Assembly (NCBI GenBank): GCA_964614915.1
Contig: CAZTNC010000007.1
Location: 62,001-126,000, forward strand
From: WTFY01 sp964614915
GTDB lineage: Bacteria; Pseudomonadota; Gammaproteobacteria; UBA4575
Direction of reading: 5' to 3'
Length of the DNA: 64,000 nt
Numbering within the stretch: position 1 is the stretch's first letter; every line of letters begins with the position of its first letter. Positions 19,957 through 29,403 of this stretch are shown here, in pieces. The position numbers and the translations under genes were made by a program. Under the pieces are notes generated by a model, which saw only the letters and a list, made by a program, of their open reading frames with translations, had not been told where the DNA came from and made no database searches.

Positions 19957-20964
19957 ATGCAAATACGATTTTCACAATTGAAGACCTGTCTTGAACGGAC
20001 CGAGGTTGGGGTTTTTCTGGTCACAGGCGATGAGCCGTACCAGCACATGCTCGCCGTGGACATGTTTCGCAGTCACAAGGAAAAGTCAGGGTTTACCGAC
20101 AGGAAAATACTCACCGTCGAACCCGGGTTCGACTGGTCCGAACTGGATGCGGCCCGGCACGCATTGTCCCTGTTCGGTGAGCAAACCCTTGTCGACTTGC
20201 GGATTCCGACCGGCAAACCCGGGGCCACCGGTTCGAAAGCGATTGTAAGCTTTGTCCAGGATCTTCACCCGGATGTCGCCTTGCTGGTCCAGGCGCCTCG
20301 TTTGGACCGCAGTGCAATGCATTCCGCGTGGGTCAAGGCCATCGACAAGGCAGGAGTCCTGGTGAGGGTCTGGCCCTTGAATTATGCAGAAACGGAAAAC
20401 TGGATCCGGAAAAGGCTGAGCAGCGAAGGGTTTGTGGCTGGGCGCGATGTCGTTGCATTCATTGCCCAGCAGGTGGAGGGGAATTTGCTGGCCGCCCGGC
20501 AGGAACTTGAGAAAATCGCACTGGTCGTTGAAGACAAGGAATTGACGCTTGAAACCGTGAGCCGGGTGCTGACAGACAGCAGCCATTACTCTCTAAAGGA
20601 ACTCACGGAGGTGCTGGCCACCCGGCAAGTCGCGCGGCTTGTGCGCATTCTGCACGGGCTTGAAAAAGAAGACGTCAAGCCGCCCCTGCTGTTGTGGGCC
20701 ATGACGGAGCAGGCCCGAAAAATCGCCGAAACCCGGCAGTCCTCGCCGGGGATTCCGGCCTCGTCACGCACTTCGGACCCTCTCACTCGCCTGAGTCGTG
20801 TCCATCAGCAATGCATTGATGTGAGCCAAGGCACACAGGCCCCGGGAAGTGCCGATTTGCTCCGGCAATGCGCCTGGGTGGACCGGGTCATCAAGGGCCG
20901 GGGCGACGGAAATCCATGGCATGAACTGATACAATTGGGGATCGCCATACAAATGGCCGGATAA
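19957..20964 (+). CDS. holA: DNA polymerase III subunit delta
   Basis: 335 residues from the ATG at 19957 (MQIRFSQLKTCLERTEVGVF). The motif FLVTGDEPYQHMLAVDMFR is the usual N-terminal start of the delta subunit. The middle domain has EGNLLAARQELEKIAL, and a C-terminal collar-like domain has LLRQCAWVDRVIKGRGDGNPW. Delta opens the beta sliding clamp within the clamp loader. The gene normally follows lptE; here a minus-strand dehydrogenase intervenes and leaves a 119-base divergent gap that must hold its promoter. Confidence 0.93.
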   Translation: MQIRFSQLKTCLERTEVGVFLVTGDEPYQHMLAVDMFRSHKEKSGFTDRKILTVEPGFDWSELDAARHALSLFGEQTLVDLRIPTGKPGATGSKAIVSFVQDLHPDVALLVQAPRLDRSAMHSAWVKAIDKAGVLVRVWPLNYAETENWIRKRLSSEGFVAGRDVVAFIAQQVEGNLLAARQELEKIALVVEDKELTLETVSRVLTDSSHYSLKELTEVLATRQVARLVRILHGLEKEDVKPPLLLWAMTEQARKIAETRQSSPGIPASSRTSDPLTRLSRVHQQCIDVSQGTQAPGSADLLRQCAWVDRVIKGRGDGNPWHELIQLGIAIQMAG

Positions 20965-21013
20965 CCGGCTTTTCGCTGGTACAGCGGCATTCATCGACAT
21001 ACTTCAGCAAATT

Positions 21014-22297
21014 ATGGACAACACGGCACAGGACCAGAACGGCTCACTGCAGCGCTACATCGCTGATGTCACCCGGCGTGCAGCGGCTGCAAAAAACGAG
21101 GTTGCGCACGCAAGTGCGGACACCAAGAATCAGGTCCTGAAAGAGATCGGCCGGCAGATTCTTGCCTCGAGCAACATGCTCAGGAAAGAAAACGGGCGGG
21201 ACCTGCAGGCAGGCAAAGAGCACGGCCTGAGTCAGGCCATGCTGGATCGGCTGGAACTGACGGACGGACGGATCCGTGCCATGGCCGAGGGCCTCGAACA
21301 GGTGGCCTCATTGCCTGATCCGGTAGGCCAGATGACTTCGATGGAATCGCGCCCCAGTGGAATCCGGGTTGGAAAAATGCGCGTGGCCATTGGTGTGATC
21401 CTGATCATCTACGAGTCGCGTCCCAATGTCACCGCAGATGCCGCCGCCCTGTGCATCAAGTCCGGCAATGCCACGATCCTGCGAGGGGGGTCCGAGGCAC
21501 TGCATTCCAATCATGCCATCGCAAACTGTATTCATGCCGGCCTTGACCGGGCAGGACTTTCCAGGGATATCGTTCAGGTGATTGAGACGCCCGACCGTGC
21601 GGCGGTCGGAGAGTTGCTGAAGGCCCGGGAGGACATCGATATCGTGATCCCAAGAGGGGGCAAGGAACTCATCGAGCGGATCATCCGAGAGTCGTCAATT
21701 CCGCTGATCAAGCATCTGCACGGTGTCTGCCATGTCTACATTCATGAGGAAGCTGATGCGGACATGGCCGTGGCCATCGCGGTCAATGCCAAGACCCATC
21801 GTTTCGGGGTCTGCAATGCCATGGAAACACTGCTGGTGGACCATGCGATCGCAGGTGAACTCTTGCCGCGGATCAAGGCACAGCTGGATGAAAAGGGCGT
21901 GGAAGTGCGGGGTTGCGAAAGGACTTGTGCACTGTTGACGGGGGTCTCGGCGGCTAGCGAGGAGGACTGGTATGAAGAGTATCTGGGACCGGTGCTGGCT
22001 GTTCGCATCGTTGATGGAATGACACAGGCCATCGATCATATCGAGACCTACGGCTCGCAGCACACCGATGCGGTCGTCACGGACAATGATGAGGTCGCAC
22101 AGAAGTTTTTGCGTGAAGTGGACTCGAGTTCGGTGATGGTCAATGCTTCGACGCGCTTTGCGGACGGCTTCGAATATGGCCTGGGTGCAGAAATCGGAAT
22201 CAGCACGGACAAGCTGCATGCCCGTGGTCCGGTCGGTCTGGAGGGGCTGACTTCCCAGAAGTTCATCGTGCTCGGCGACGGCAACATACGTGAATAA
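21014..22297 (+). CDS. proA: Gamma-glutamyl phosphate reductase
   Basis: 427 residues. It reduces gamma-glutamyl phosphate to glutamate-5-semialdehyde, the second step of proline synthesis. It belongs to the aldehyde dehydrogenase superfamily. The catalytic Cys is C267 in THRFGVCNAMETLLVD. Other family segments are GVILIIYESRPNVTADAAAL, KSGNATILRGGSEA and the C-terminal GLGAEIGISTDKLHARGPVGLEGLTSQKF. The partner kinase proB is not in this window. The proA-nadD adjacency is also seen in pseudomonads. Confidence 0.97.
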   Translation: MDNTAQDQNGSLQRYIADVTRRAAAAKNEVAHASADTKNQVLKEIGRQILASSNMLRKENGRDLQAGKEHGLSQAMLDRLELTDGRIRAMAEGLEQVASLPDPVGQMTSMESRPSGIRVGKMRVAIGVILIIYESRPNVTADAAALCIKSGNATILRGGSEALHSNHAIANCIHAGLDRAGLSRDIVQVIETPDRAAVGELLKAREDIDIVIPRGGKELIERIIRESSIPLIKHLHGVCHVYIHEEADADMAVAIAVNAKTHRFGVCNAMETLLVDHAIAGELLPRIKAQLDEKGVEVRGCERTCALLTGVSAASEEDWYEEYLGPVLAVRIVDGMTQAIDHIETYGSQHTDAVVTDNDEVAQKFLREVDSSSVMVNASTRFADGFEYGLGAEIGISTDKLHARGPVGLEGLTSQKFIVLGDGNIRE

Positions 22298-22342
22298 GCT
22301 GTACCGGTATCAGGAGATTTGCTTTCAGGCCAAGTGGCCCGT

Positions 22343-23020
22343 ATGTCTGGTTCGGACCTGATTGACCGGAATACAGATGTGTTGGGCATATTCGGTGGCG
22401 TATTCGATCCGGTTCACTTCGGGCACATAAAGCCTTTGCTTGCGCTGCAGGCGCGTTTTGGTTTCGAGCAAATCCGGTTCATCCCCTGTCGGGAAGCCCC
22501 TCACAAGAAAGCTGCCGGTGCAAGTGCGCAACACAGATGCAACATGCTCGCTCTTGTGACCCATTCAATTCCCGAATTTGTTGTAGACGATCGCGAGTTG
22601 CAACGACCCGGCCCGTCGTACACGATCGACACGCTGAGGGAACTTCGTGAAGAGATCGGTGCCACACAGGGACTGGTCCTGATCCTGGGTATCGATGCTT
22701 TTTCGAGTTTCTGCAGCTGGCACAAATTTGATGAAATCCTTTCGATTTGTCATATCATGTTATTGCGTCGTCCCGGCTACAGGCTTGCGGGAAGGGGTTG
22801 CGAGCACGAGCTCTATGAAAAGCACGCTACGGACCAGATAACAAACGTTCTCCAGGCTCCCCATGGATCGATCTATCTCAGTGACGAACAGGAATTCGAA
22901 ATCTCCTCATCCGTCATCCGCCAGTGCGTTGCAGATGGCCGACAGCCGCGCTACCTGCTGCCCGGCAATGTATGGGACTATATCTGCAAACATGATCTGT
23001 ACCGGGACCCGAAGGCATGA
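22343..23020 (+). CDS. nadD: Nicotinate-mononucleotide adenylyltransferase
   Basis: 225 residues from the ATG at 22343. A TTG at 22319 in the same frame lies directly behind AGGAG and could be an alternative start, but its spacing is only two bases. The nucleotidyltransferase motif GIFGGVFDPVHFGHIKP lies at the N-terminus, and EISSSVIRQ near the C-terminus matches the ISxTxIR motif. The product adenylylates NaMN to make NAD. rsfS and rlmH, commonly found downstream, are absent; rng follows instead. Confidence 0.94.
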   Translation: MSGSDLIDRNTDVLGIFGGVFDPVHFGHIKPLLALQARFGFEQIRFIPCREAPHKKAAGASAQHRCNMLALVTHSIPEFVVDDRELQRPGPSYTIDTLRELREEIGATQGLVLILGIDAFSSFCSWHKFDEILSICHIMLLRRPGYRLAGRGCEHELYEKHATDQITNVLQAPHGSIYLSDEQEFEISSSVIRQCVADGRQPRYLLPGNVWDYICKHDLYRDPKA

Positions 23021-23089
23021 GCCGTACACGCTGCAAACCCGGCAGGATGCGGCCATCGCGGCATCCCGGAGGGCGTGGGGAAAATCACC

Positions 23090-24595
23090 ATGAGTGAAGA
23101 AATCCTGATCAATGTCACACCCCAGGAGACGCGTGTTGCAGTCGTTGAAAGCGGCCTGCTGCAGGAAGTACAGGTCGAACGCGTCGGCAAACAGGGCCTG
23201 GTCGGGAATATTTTCAAGGGGTGCGTCAGCAAGGTCATGCCCGGCATGGACGCAGCATTTGTCGATATCGGGCTGCCCAAGGCTGCTTTTCTTCACAGTT
23301 CCGATGTTGCCTACCTGCCCAAGCCTTCGGGCAGCAGCTCGGTCCTGCTGTCGGCACCCGAAGAGGGCCTGCTGCCACCCCAGAACGAGTCCATCGCGAA
23401 CCTGCTTCACGAAGGGCAGCAGTTGCTGGTCCAGGTGATCAAGGATCAGCTGGGTACGAAAGGCGCCCGCCTGACTACCAGTATCACCGTTCCCTCCCGC
23501 TACATGGTGCTGTTGCCATATTCGAACGACATCCGGCTGTCCGTACGCATTGAGGACCCGCAAGAGCGCAGCCGCCTGATTGAAACCACCCAGGGCCTGC
23601 TGGATGAGTTGAACGCGAAATGTGGCTGTATCCTGAGGACGGCTGCAGAGGGCATGAGCGAGTCGGACCTGAGAAGGGATTTGAAGTTCTTGCTGGATCT
23701 CTGGGACACGATTGTCGAGAAGGTCATGCGCATGTCATCCGTTAACCAGGTGTATTCCGATCTGCCGTTGATGGTGCGCACCTTGCGTGACCTTTCGGTC
23801 GAGGATCTCGACGTGGTCAGGGTGGATTCGCGTTCGGCGTTTGAGGCCGTGCAGGAGTTTTCCAAGAAACTGGTCCCCGAAATTGCGGATCGCATTTCGC
23901 ATTATTCGGGGGCTCGCCCGATATTCGAGCTTTATTCCATTGAAGAGGAGCTGCAGAAATCCCTGCACAGGAAGGTGGAGCTCAAGTCCGGGGGTTATCT
24001 GATTTTTGACCAGACCGAGGCGATGACCACCATCGATATCAACACGGGCGGTTTCGTAGGCCACCGCAATCTGGAGGAAACGATCTACAAGACCAACCTG
24101 GAGGCCGCCCAGGCCATTGCGCGCCAACTGCGGCTGCGCAATCTGGGGGGCATCATTATCATCGATTTCATTGACATGGAAAACGAGGAGCACACGCGTC
24201 AGGTCATGCGCACCCTCGAGAAATTCCTGGAGAAGGATCGCGCCAAGAGCCAGGTGTATGACGTATCGCCTCTCGGTCTGGTTGAAATGACACGCAAGCG
24301 CACCCGTGAGAGCCTGGAGCATATCCTGTGTGAGCCGTGCATTACCTGTGCAGGCCGCGGCTACATCAAGACACCTGAGACGGTCTGCTTTGAGCTGTTT
24401 CGGGAAATCATGCGCGAGGCACGGCAGTATGAAACCGACCGGCTGCTGGTGCTTGCCTCGCAATCCGTGATCGACCTCTTGCTGGACGAGGAATCGTCCA
24501 GTCTTGCCGAGCTCGAAGACCATATCGGCAAGGCCATCAAGTTACAGGTTGAGTCCCTGTACTCGCAGGAACAGTTTGATGTTGTGCCCTTGTGA
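23090..24595 (+). CDS. rng: Ribonuclease G
   Basis: 501 residues from the ATG at 23090 (MSEEILINVTPQETRVAVVE); a GTG at 23075 is a weaker alternative. The S1-like domain covers about residues 35-125. The catalytic region carries DQTEAMTTIDINTGGFVG and IIIIDFIDMENEEHTRQVM with the metal-binding Asp residues. The zinc-link cysteines are seen in CEPCITCAGRGYIKT. It lacks the long C-terminal scaffold of RNase E. It matures the 16S rRNA 5' end and turns over mRNAs. The stop overlaps the GTG of yhdP. Confidence 0.95.
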   Translation: MSEEILINVTPQETRVAVVESGLLQEVQVERVGKQGLVGNIFKGCVSKVMPGMDAAFVDIGLPKAAFLHSSDVAYLPKPSGSSSVLLSAPEEGLLPPQNESIANLLHEGQQLLVQVIKDQLGTKGARLTTSITVPSRYMVLLPYSNDIRLSVRIEDPQERSRLIETTQGLLDELNAKCGCILRTAAEGMSESDLRRDLKFLLDLWDTIVEKVMRMSSVNQVYSDLPLMVRTLRDLSVEDLDVVRVDSRSAFEAVQEFSKKLVPEIADRISHYSGARPIFELYSIEEELQKSLHRKVELKSGGYLIFDQTEAMTTIDINTGGFVGHRNLEETIYKTNLEAAQAIARQLRLRNLGGIIIIDFIDMENEEHTRQVMRTLEKFLEKDRAKSQVYDVSPLGLVEMTRKRTRESLEHILCEPCITCAGRGYIKTPETVCFELFREIMREARQYETDRLLVLASQSVIDLLLDEESSSLAELEDHIGKAIKLQVESLYSQEQFDVVPL

Positions 24596-27500
24596 GTCGG
24601 GATGATCCAGTGGGGCACCGACTGTTACTTGCCGGCTGGTATGTGCTTGCACTGATCCTGGTGCTCACTGCGGTTGTCAACAGTATTACCCGCCTGCCTT
24701 CGTCCCTGTACCAGGAGTATCTTCCGACATTCCAGGAAACGATTTCCTCCCTCATCGACAAGCCCGTGCACATCCGGGCAATCCATGTGAACTGGTACGG
24801 CTACACCCCGCTGATCGCGGTGGAGGGTTTGTCCGTATATTCCGATGAAACGAAATCCAGCCATTTGCTGGCTGCCGAAAAAGCAACGATCTCACTTGAT
24901 CTGCTCGACAGCCTGATGAGCGGGAACCTTGTCATCAAGGAGTTGCAACTGAGCGGCAGCGATCTGCATGCCGTGCGCGACAAGGATCACAGGATCGTGC
25001 TGAACGGCATCGATATCAGCGAACGTATCGCCCGCAGAAAAGAGGCCGGCAGGACCGAGGACATCCGTTTCAGCCTGCTGGCGAGCACGATCGCCATCCA
25101 GGACGAGATCCTGGGCCACGACTATCATTTTGACCAGGTAGACATCGTTTTGCGCTTCCATGAGGAAAAGCTCAGGATTTCGTCGAAGGTGTCGCTGCCC
25201 GATTCACTTGGGGATTCGCTGTTGCTCGGCGCGGACCTGGAGGATCTTGACCAGGGGCTGGACGACATCCGGGGAGAGGTGTACGCGAAAGGCGAAAATA
25301 TCAACCTTGAACAGGTGGACGATTTCTTCCCGCAACTCAGTCTTGTTATTCACAACGGCCGTTCCGACTTCGAGATCTGGGGAGACCTGGAGTCAGAGCA
25401 TGAGTGGTCGTTTGAGGGCAGCCTGGCATTTCATGACCTCGAATACCGCCCCGTGACGGACCCGCTGGTGGATGACGGTCATGCAATCACGGCGCTGGAT
25501 ACCCGGTTTCGGGTACAGGGATTACAGGACACCTGGCACCTGGCTTTCATCGAAAGTGACATACGAAGCGCCGGACACAAGTGGGTGGGAGAGGAGTATG
25601 AGGTTCGTTGTATCCGTTGCGGGGGCGACGCTGCAGAACCCGCGGTGGCCGTGGCACTGGATCATTTCGATTCGGCCAACCTGCTTGCAACACTGCAGCA
25701 CTTTCCCGTGTTCTCAAAGCCCTTGCGGGCCTTGCTGACACAGGCCCGGATCGACGGGGAGTTCACCGACACCCGGATCCAGCTCCAGTTGCACGACGAG
25801 CAACTGGCGAAGTATGCCTACCATACCGTTTTGCAGGAGGCCAACGTATCGGTGCCTGCACATGGGCTGGAACTGTCACGGTTGTCCGGCAAGGCCGCTG
25901 GCGATCACCTGCACGGCAGCTTCTTGATCGATTCACCAGCCGTACAGGTTCATGCACGGCAGCTCAAAGAGCATGCATTTCCTGAGCAGGCCGTCACCGG
26001 ACGGTTCCTGTGGGAGTTTGCGGACCACGGCACAGTGATTGCCCTGGAAAATGTCTCGCTAAAGACCGAGGGGCTGCAGGCCGATCTGCAGGGCACTGCA
26101 TACGTGGGGCAGGACAGTTCACAGGTGGACATCCAGGCCGGCTTTCCCGAGGTGCAGATCGCAGCCCTCAAGTCCTGGCTGCCGGATGACAAACTGGGGT
26201 CCGAGCTGGCATCCTGGCTTGAGCAGGGCCAGACGGGTGGTACTCTGAACGATGTCAGGCTTTTGCTGCAAGGGGACCCTAGGCACATTCCTTTCGGGCA
26301 TCATCCAGGCCGGCTCGAAATTCGCGCGGACATCCAGGGCGTCTCCCTGAGCCCCCATGAGAAGTCGCCGGAAATCCACGATCTCGGGGCGCATCTTGCG
26401 GTCATAAACCAGCGGCTGGAGATTCATGGGGATCAGGGACGGGTATCGAATGCATCGATCCTCGGCTTTGACATTGCTATCGACGATATCCTGCAACCGC
26501 TGCTGGTGGTGCAGGGAAGCATTCGCGGGCCTGCCCCTAGTATCCTGGAGGTTCTGCAAAAATCTTCACTGATCCCGCAAGACGACCAGGAACCGGCCAA
26601 CGTTTCCATGGCGGGCATGGTGGACCTGGGACTGGATCTCAGTCTCCCCTTGGCTGATACGGTTGAAGAGGAGGCGCGTGTGGCGGGTACGATCGAGTTC
26701 AAGAACGTGGACTTGACGATGGGCCTTGCATCCCTGGCGTTTACCGACCTGAACGGCATACTGGAATTCAGTGATGCCGGCATTGAGAGCGAAGGCCTGA
26801 GTGCCCGCTTGCACGGCTCGGATTTCCATGCGAATGCCTTTTTGCTGGAGAACGGCGCCACACGCATGCAGATTCGCGGGGAACTGGACTTTGATGCCTG
26901 GCTGGATGCCGGTGATCTCTGGCTGGCCCCGCACGTACGCGGCAAGGCCCCGGTATCCGCGACCATCGACCTCCACCCACCGGATGACACGGGGCAGGAG
27001 AAGCCGCTGGCAATCAGCATGGAAAGCGACCTGGTGGACATTGTCCTCGCGCTTCCCGAGCCATTTGGCAAGCAGGCAGGGACGCCCATGACCCTGGACA
27101 TGCATTCGCAGTTTCTGGCCGGAAGGGACAATACACTGTCGTTCAACTACGGAGACCGGATATTTGCGCAGGGCCTGCTGGATGCGGGATCGGGGCAGCT
27201 TCGCGCACTGGAAATCAGGGTAGGCGACGACCGGTTTGACCTGCCCGCAGAGGGCATGAGGGTGTCCGGAACTTTCGGGCAACTGGATGTGGACCAGTGG
27301 CAGGACCTGCTCGGGCCCGCAGACGTGGAAGGATCCCTTGAGCTGCGTGAAGTCGATATCCGGGCGAGTACGGTTTCCCTGCCCGATATGATGCTGACCG
27401 ATGTGGGTCTGAGTCTGCACAAGGATGTAAATTCCTGGACCGGTACGGTCGATTCGCAGACGATGCGGGGAACGTTCGAATATCCGCATGAGCTCGACGC

Positions 27501-28446
27501 CGAAAGCATTGTTGCAGCCCGGCTTGATTATCTGCACTACGATTATCTCGACGAGGAATTCACTTTCGACGTGAATCCCCGTGATCTTCCAGCCCTGGAC
27601 ATACAGATCGTGCAGTTCGAGTCGGACGGTCTTCTCATGAACGATGTCAGCCTGAAAACCGAGCCTTCTGCACGGGGAATGATTATCGATTCACTGGCTG
27701 CGGAAGGGGACGGTTACCGGCTCGAGGCCACCGGCACCTGGGATATGGATGTGCGCGGGACCCACCACACCGACATGGCCCTTGAGCTGGCCGTGCGAAA
27801 CCTGCACGACACGTTGACGGGCCTTGGAGAAGAGACCGCAGTGAACAAGGGCAAGGGCGTCGTTTCCGCAGAGCTCAGCTGGCCGGGCATGCCCGACCAG
27901 TTTTCGCTGGAATCTTTTGCGGGCACTGCGACCCTGAGACTCAAGGACGGGGAGATCACGACAGTCGACCCCGGTGGTGCAGGTCGCTTGGTGGGGCTGT
28001 TCAATCTGGCCGAGGTCTCGAGGAGGCTGACACTCGACTTTTCCGACTTTTTCTCCGAAGGCTACGTGTTTGATAAAATCCGTGGCACCCTGGTATTCGA
28101 GGATGGAAACCTGACCACCGAGAACCTGCGGTTCGATGGGCCTTCTGCAGACATGCAGATTGCTGGAAGAACAGGGATCGTGGCCAGGGATTACGACCAG
28201 ATCATTACCGTGACGCCGCATGTCACCGGCGGGTTGCCGTGGCTAGGTATCGGTCTTGGGCCGGTGGGTGTGGGAGGAATCTACATTCTGGGTAAAATCG
28301 GTGAAAAGGTCGGCATTGATGTAGACGAGGTTGTGGACAAGGTAGTAGAAGTGAAGTATCACATGACCGGAAGCTGGGACGATCCACAGATCGAGCCCGT
28401 AGCACAGAAAATTGCGGAATCCGAACCACCTCAGGAAACTCCCTAG
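24592..28446 (+). CDS. yhdP: AsmA-like inner-membrane protein YhdP (TIGR02099)
   Basis: 1284 residues, matching the roughly 1270 of E. coli YhdP. It starts at GTG 24592, overlapping the rng stop by four bases. One N-terminal membrane anchor (roughly residues 8-30, LLLAGWYVLALILVLTAVV) is followed by a very long beta-rich periplasmic domain. The C-terminus has GGAGRLVGLFNLAEVSRRL and GLPWLGIGLGPVGVGGIYIL, typical of this family. YhdP, with TamB and YdbH, is implicated in moving phospholipids across the periplasm. The order rng-yhdP-nitrilase-tldD matches pseudomonads. Confidence 0.93.
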   Translation: MSRDDPVGHRLLLAGWYVLALILVLTAVVNSITRLPSSLYQEYLPTFQETISSLIDKPVHIRAIHVNWYGYTPLIAVEGLSVYSDETKSSHLLAAEKATISLDLLDSLMSGNLVIKELQLSGSDLHAVRDKDHRIVLNGIDISERIARRKEAGRTEDIRFSLLASTIAIQDEILGHDYHFDQVDIVLRFHEEKLRISSKVSLPDSLGDSLLLGADLEDLDQGLDDIRGEVYAKGENINLEQVDDFFPQLSLVIHNGRSDFEIWGDLESEHEWSFEGSLAFHDLEYRPVTDPLVDDGHAITALDTRFRVQGLQDTWHLAFIESDIRSAGHKWVGEEYEVRCIRCGGDAAEPAVAVALDHFDSANLLATLQHFPVFSKPLRALLTQARIDGEFTDTRIQLQLHDEQLAKYAYHTVLQEANVSVPAHGLELSRLSGKAAGDHLHGSFLIDSPAVQVHARQLKEHAFPEQAVTGRFLWEFADHGTVIALENVSLKTEGLQADLQGTAYVGQDSSQVDIQAGFPEVQIAALKSWLPDDKLGSELASWLEQGQTGGTLNDVRLLLQGDPRHIPFGHHPGRLEIRADIQGVSLSPHEKSPEIHDLGAHLAVINQRLEIHGDQGRVSNASILGFDIAIDDILQPLLVVQGSIRGPAPSILEVLQKSSLIPQDDQEPANVSMAGMVDLGLDLSLPLADTVEEEARVAGTIEFKNVDLTMGLASLAFTDLNGILEFSDAGIESEGLSARLHGSDFHANAFLLENGATRMQIRGELDFDAWLDAGDLWLAPHVRGKAPVSATIDLHPPDDTGQEKPLAISMESDLVDIVLALPEPFGKQAGTPMTLDMHSQFLAGRDNTLSFNYGDRIFAQGLLDAGSGQLRALEIRVGDDRFDLPAEGMRVSGTFGQLDVDQWQDLLGPADVEGSLELREVDIRASTVSLPDMMLTDVGLSLHKDVNSWTGTVDSQTMRGTFEYPHELDAESIVAARLDYLHYDYLDEEFTFDVNPRDLPALDIQIVQFESDGLLMNDVSLKTEPSARGMIIDSLAAEGDGYRLEATGTWDMDVRGTHHTDMALELAVRNLHDTLTGLGEETAVNKGKGVVSAELSWPGMPDQFSLESFAGTATLRLKDGEITTVDPGGAGRLVGLFNLAEVSRRLTLDFSDFFSEGYVFDKIRGTLVFEDGNLTTENLRFDGPSADMQIAGRTGIVARDYDQIITVTPHVTGGLPWLGIGLGPVGVGGIYILGKIGEKVGIDVDEVVDKVVEVKYHMTGSWDDPQIEPVAQKIAESEPPQETP

Positions 28447-28548
28447 TCCACGGCAGGACGATGTCTTGAATCAGGCGAATTCCCGCATGGACAGGCTGTG
28501 TGGCCACCGGGCCAATCGCGAGAACTATTGAAAGGATACTGACGGACC

Positions 28549-29367
28549 ATGACGCAAAAAGTTGCTACCGTACAAATGGCCTCCGGGCCCAATGTTGATG
28601 CCAATTTGCACGAGGCAGGACGCCTGATTCGCCAGGCCGTCGATGCCGGTGCTGGCCTGGTTGTGTTGCCGGAAAATTTTGCCATCATGGGGGTCGAGGA
28701 GGAAGACAAGGTCGAGGTGCGGGAACCGCCTGGCACCGGGCCCATACAGAGCTTCCTCGCCGAGCAGGCCAGGCATCACAATATCTGGCTCGTGGGGGGC
28801 ACGGTGCCGCTGGAATGCGAGGATCCCAACAAGATTTTTGCAGCCTGTCTGGTGTATGACGACCAGGGCAAATGCATGGCGCGCTATGACAAGATCCATT
28901 TGTTTGATGTCAATCTTGTAGAGACTGGTGAAAGCTACAATGAGTCGGAAACCATCGAGTACGGAAGAACCGGGCTTCAGGTCATTGACTCACCCTTCGG
29001 GAGAATAGGCTTCGCGGTTTGCTATGATCTGCGTTTTCCCGAGCTGTTCAGGAATTTGCTGGATATGGGTGCGCAGGTGATTGTATTTCCTGCAGCATTC
29101 ACTGCTGCAACAGGTCAGGCACACTGGGAAAGCCTGATTCGTGCCCGAGCGATCGAAAATGTCATGTACGTGATCGCTTCCGCACAGGGCGGCTATCATG
29201 TGAGTGGCCGTACGACGTACGGTGACAGCATGATCGTGGATCCGTGGGGTGTGATTCTGAACCGGGTCAAGCACGGTGCGGGCATTGCAGTCGGCAGTGT
29301 GAACCTGGATTATCTTGAGTCAAGGCGAAAAACCTTTCCCTGCATCCAGCATCGAAGACTGAAATGA
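28549..29367 (+). CDS. Carbon-nitrogen hydrolase (Nit1/YbeM-like nitrilase family)
   Basis: 272 residues. The catalytic triad of the nitrilase superfamily is visible: E42 (VVLPENFAIMG), K115 (YDKIHLFDV) and C158 (GFAVCYDLRFPEL). These sequences resemble the Nit subfamily, which repairs deaminated glutathione by amide hydrolysis; that substrate is inferred from the family. AAAGGATACTGACGGACC precedes the ATG. It lies between yhdP and tldD as in Pseudomonas. Cytoplasmic, with no signal peptide. Confidence 0.9.
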   Translation: MTQKVATVQMASGPNVDANLHEAGRLIRQAVDAGAGLVVLPENFAIMGVEEEDKVEVREPPGTGPIQSFLAEQARHHNIWLVGGTVPLECEDPNKIFAACLVYDDQGKCMARYDKIHLFDVNLVETGESYNESETIEYGRTGLQVIDSPFGRIGFAVCYDLRFPELFRNLLDMGAQVIVFPAAFTAATGQAHWESLIRARAIENVMYVIASAQGGYHVSGRTTYGDSMIVDPWGVILNRVKHGAGIAVGSVNLDYLESRRKTFPCIQHRRLK

Positions 29368-29403
29368 AATTTGAGCATATTGTATGACGGACGGTTGAAC
29401 CCT

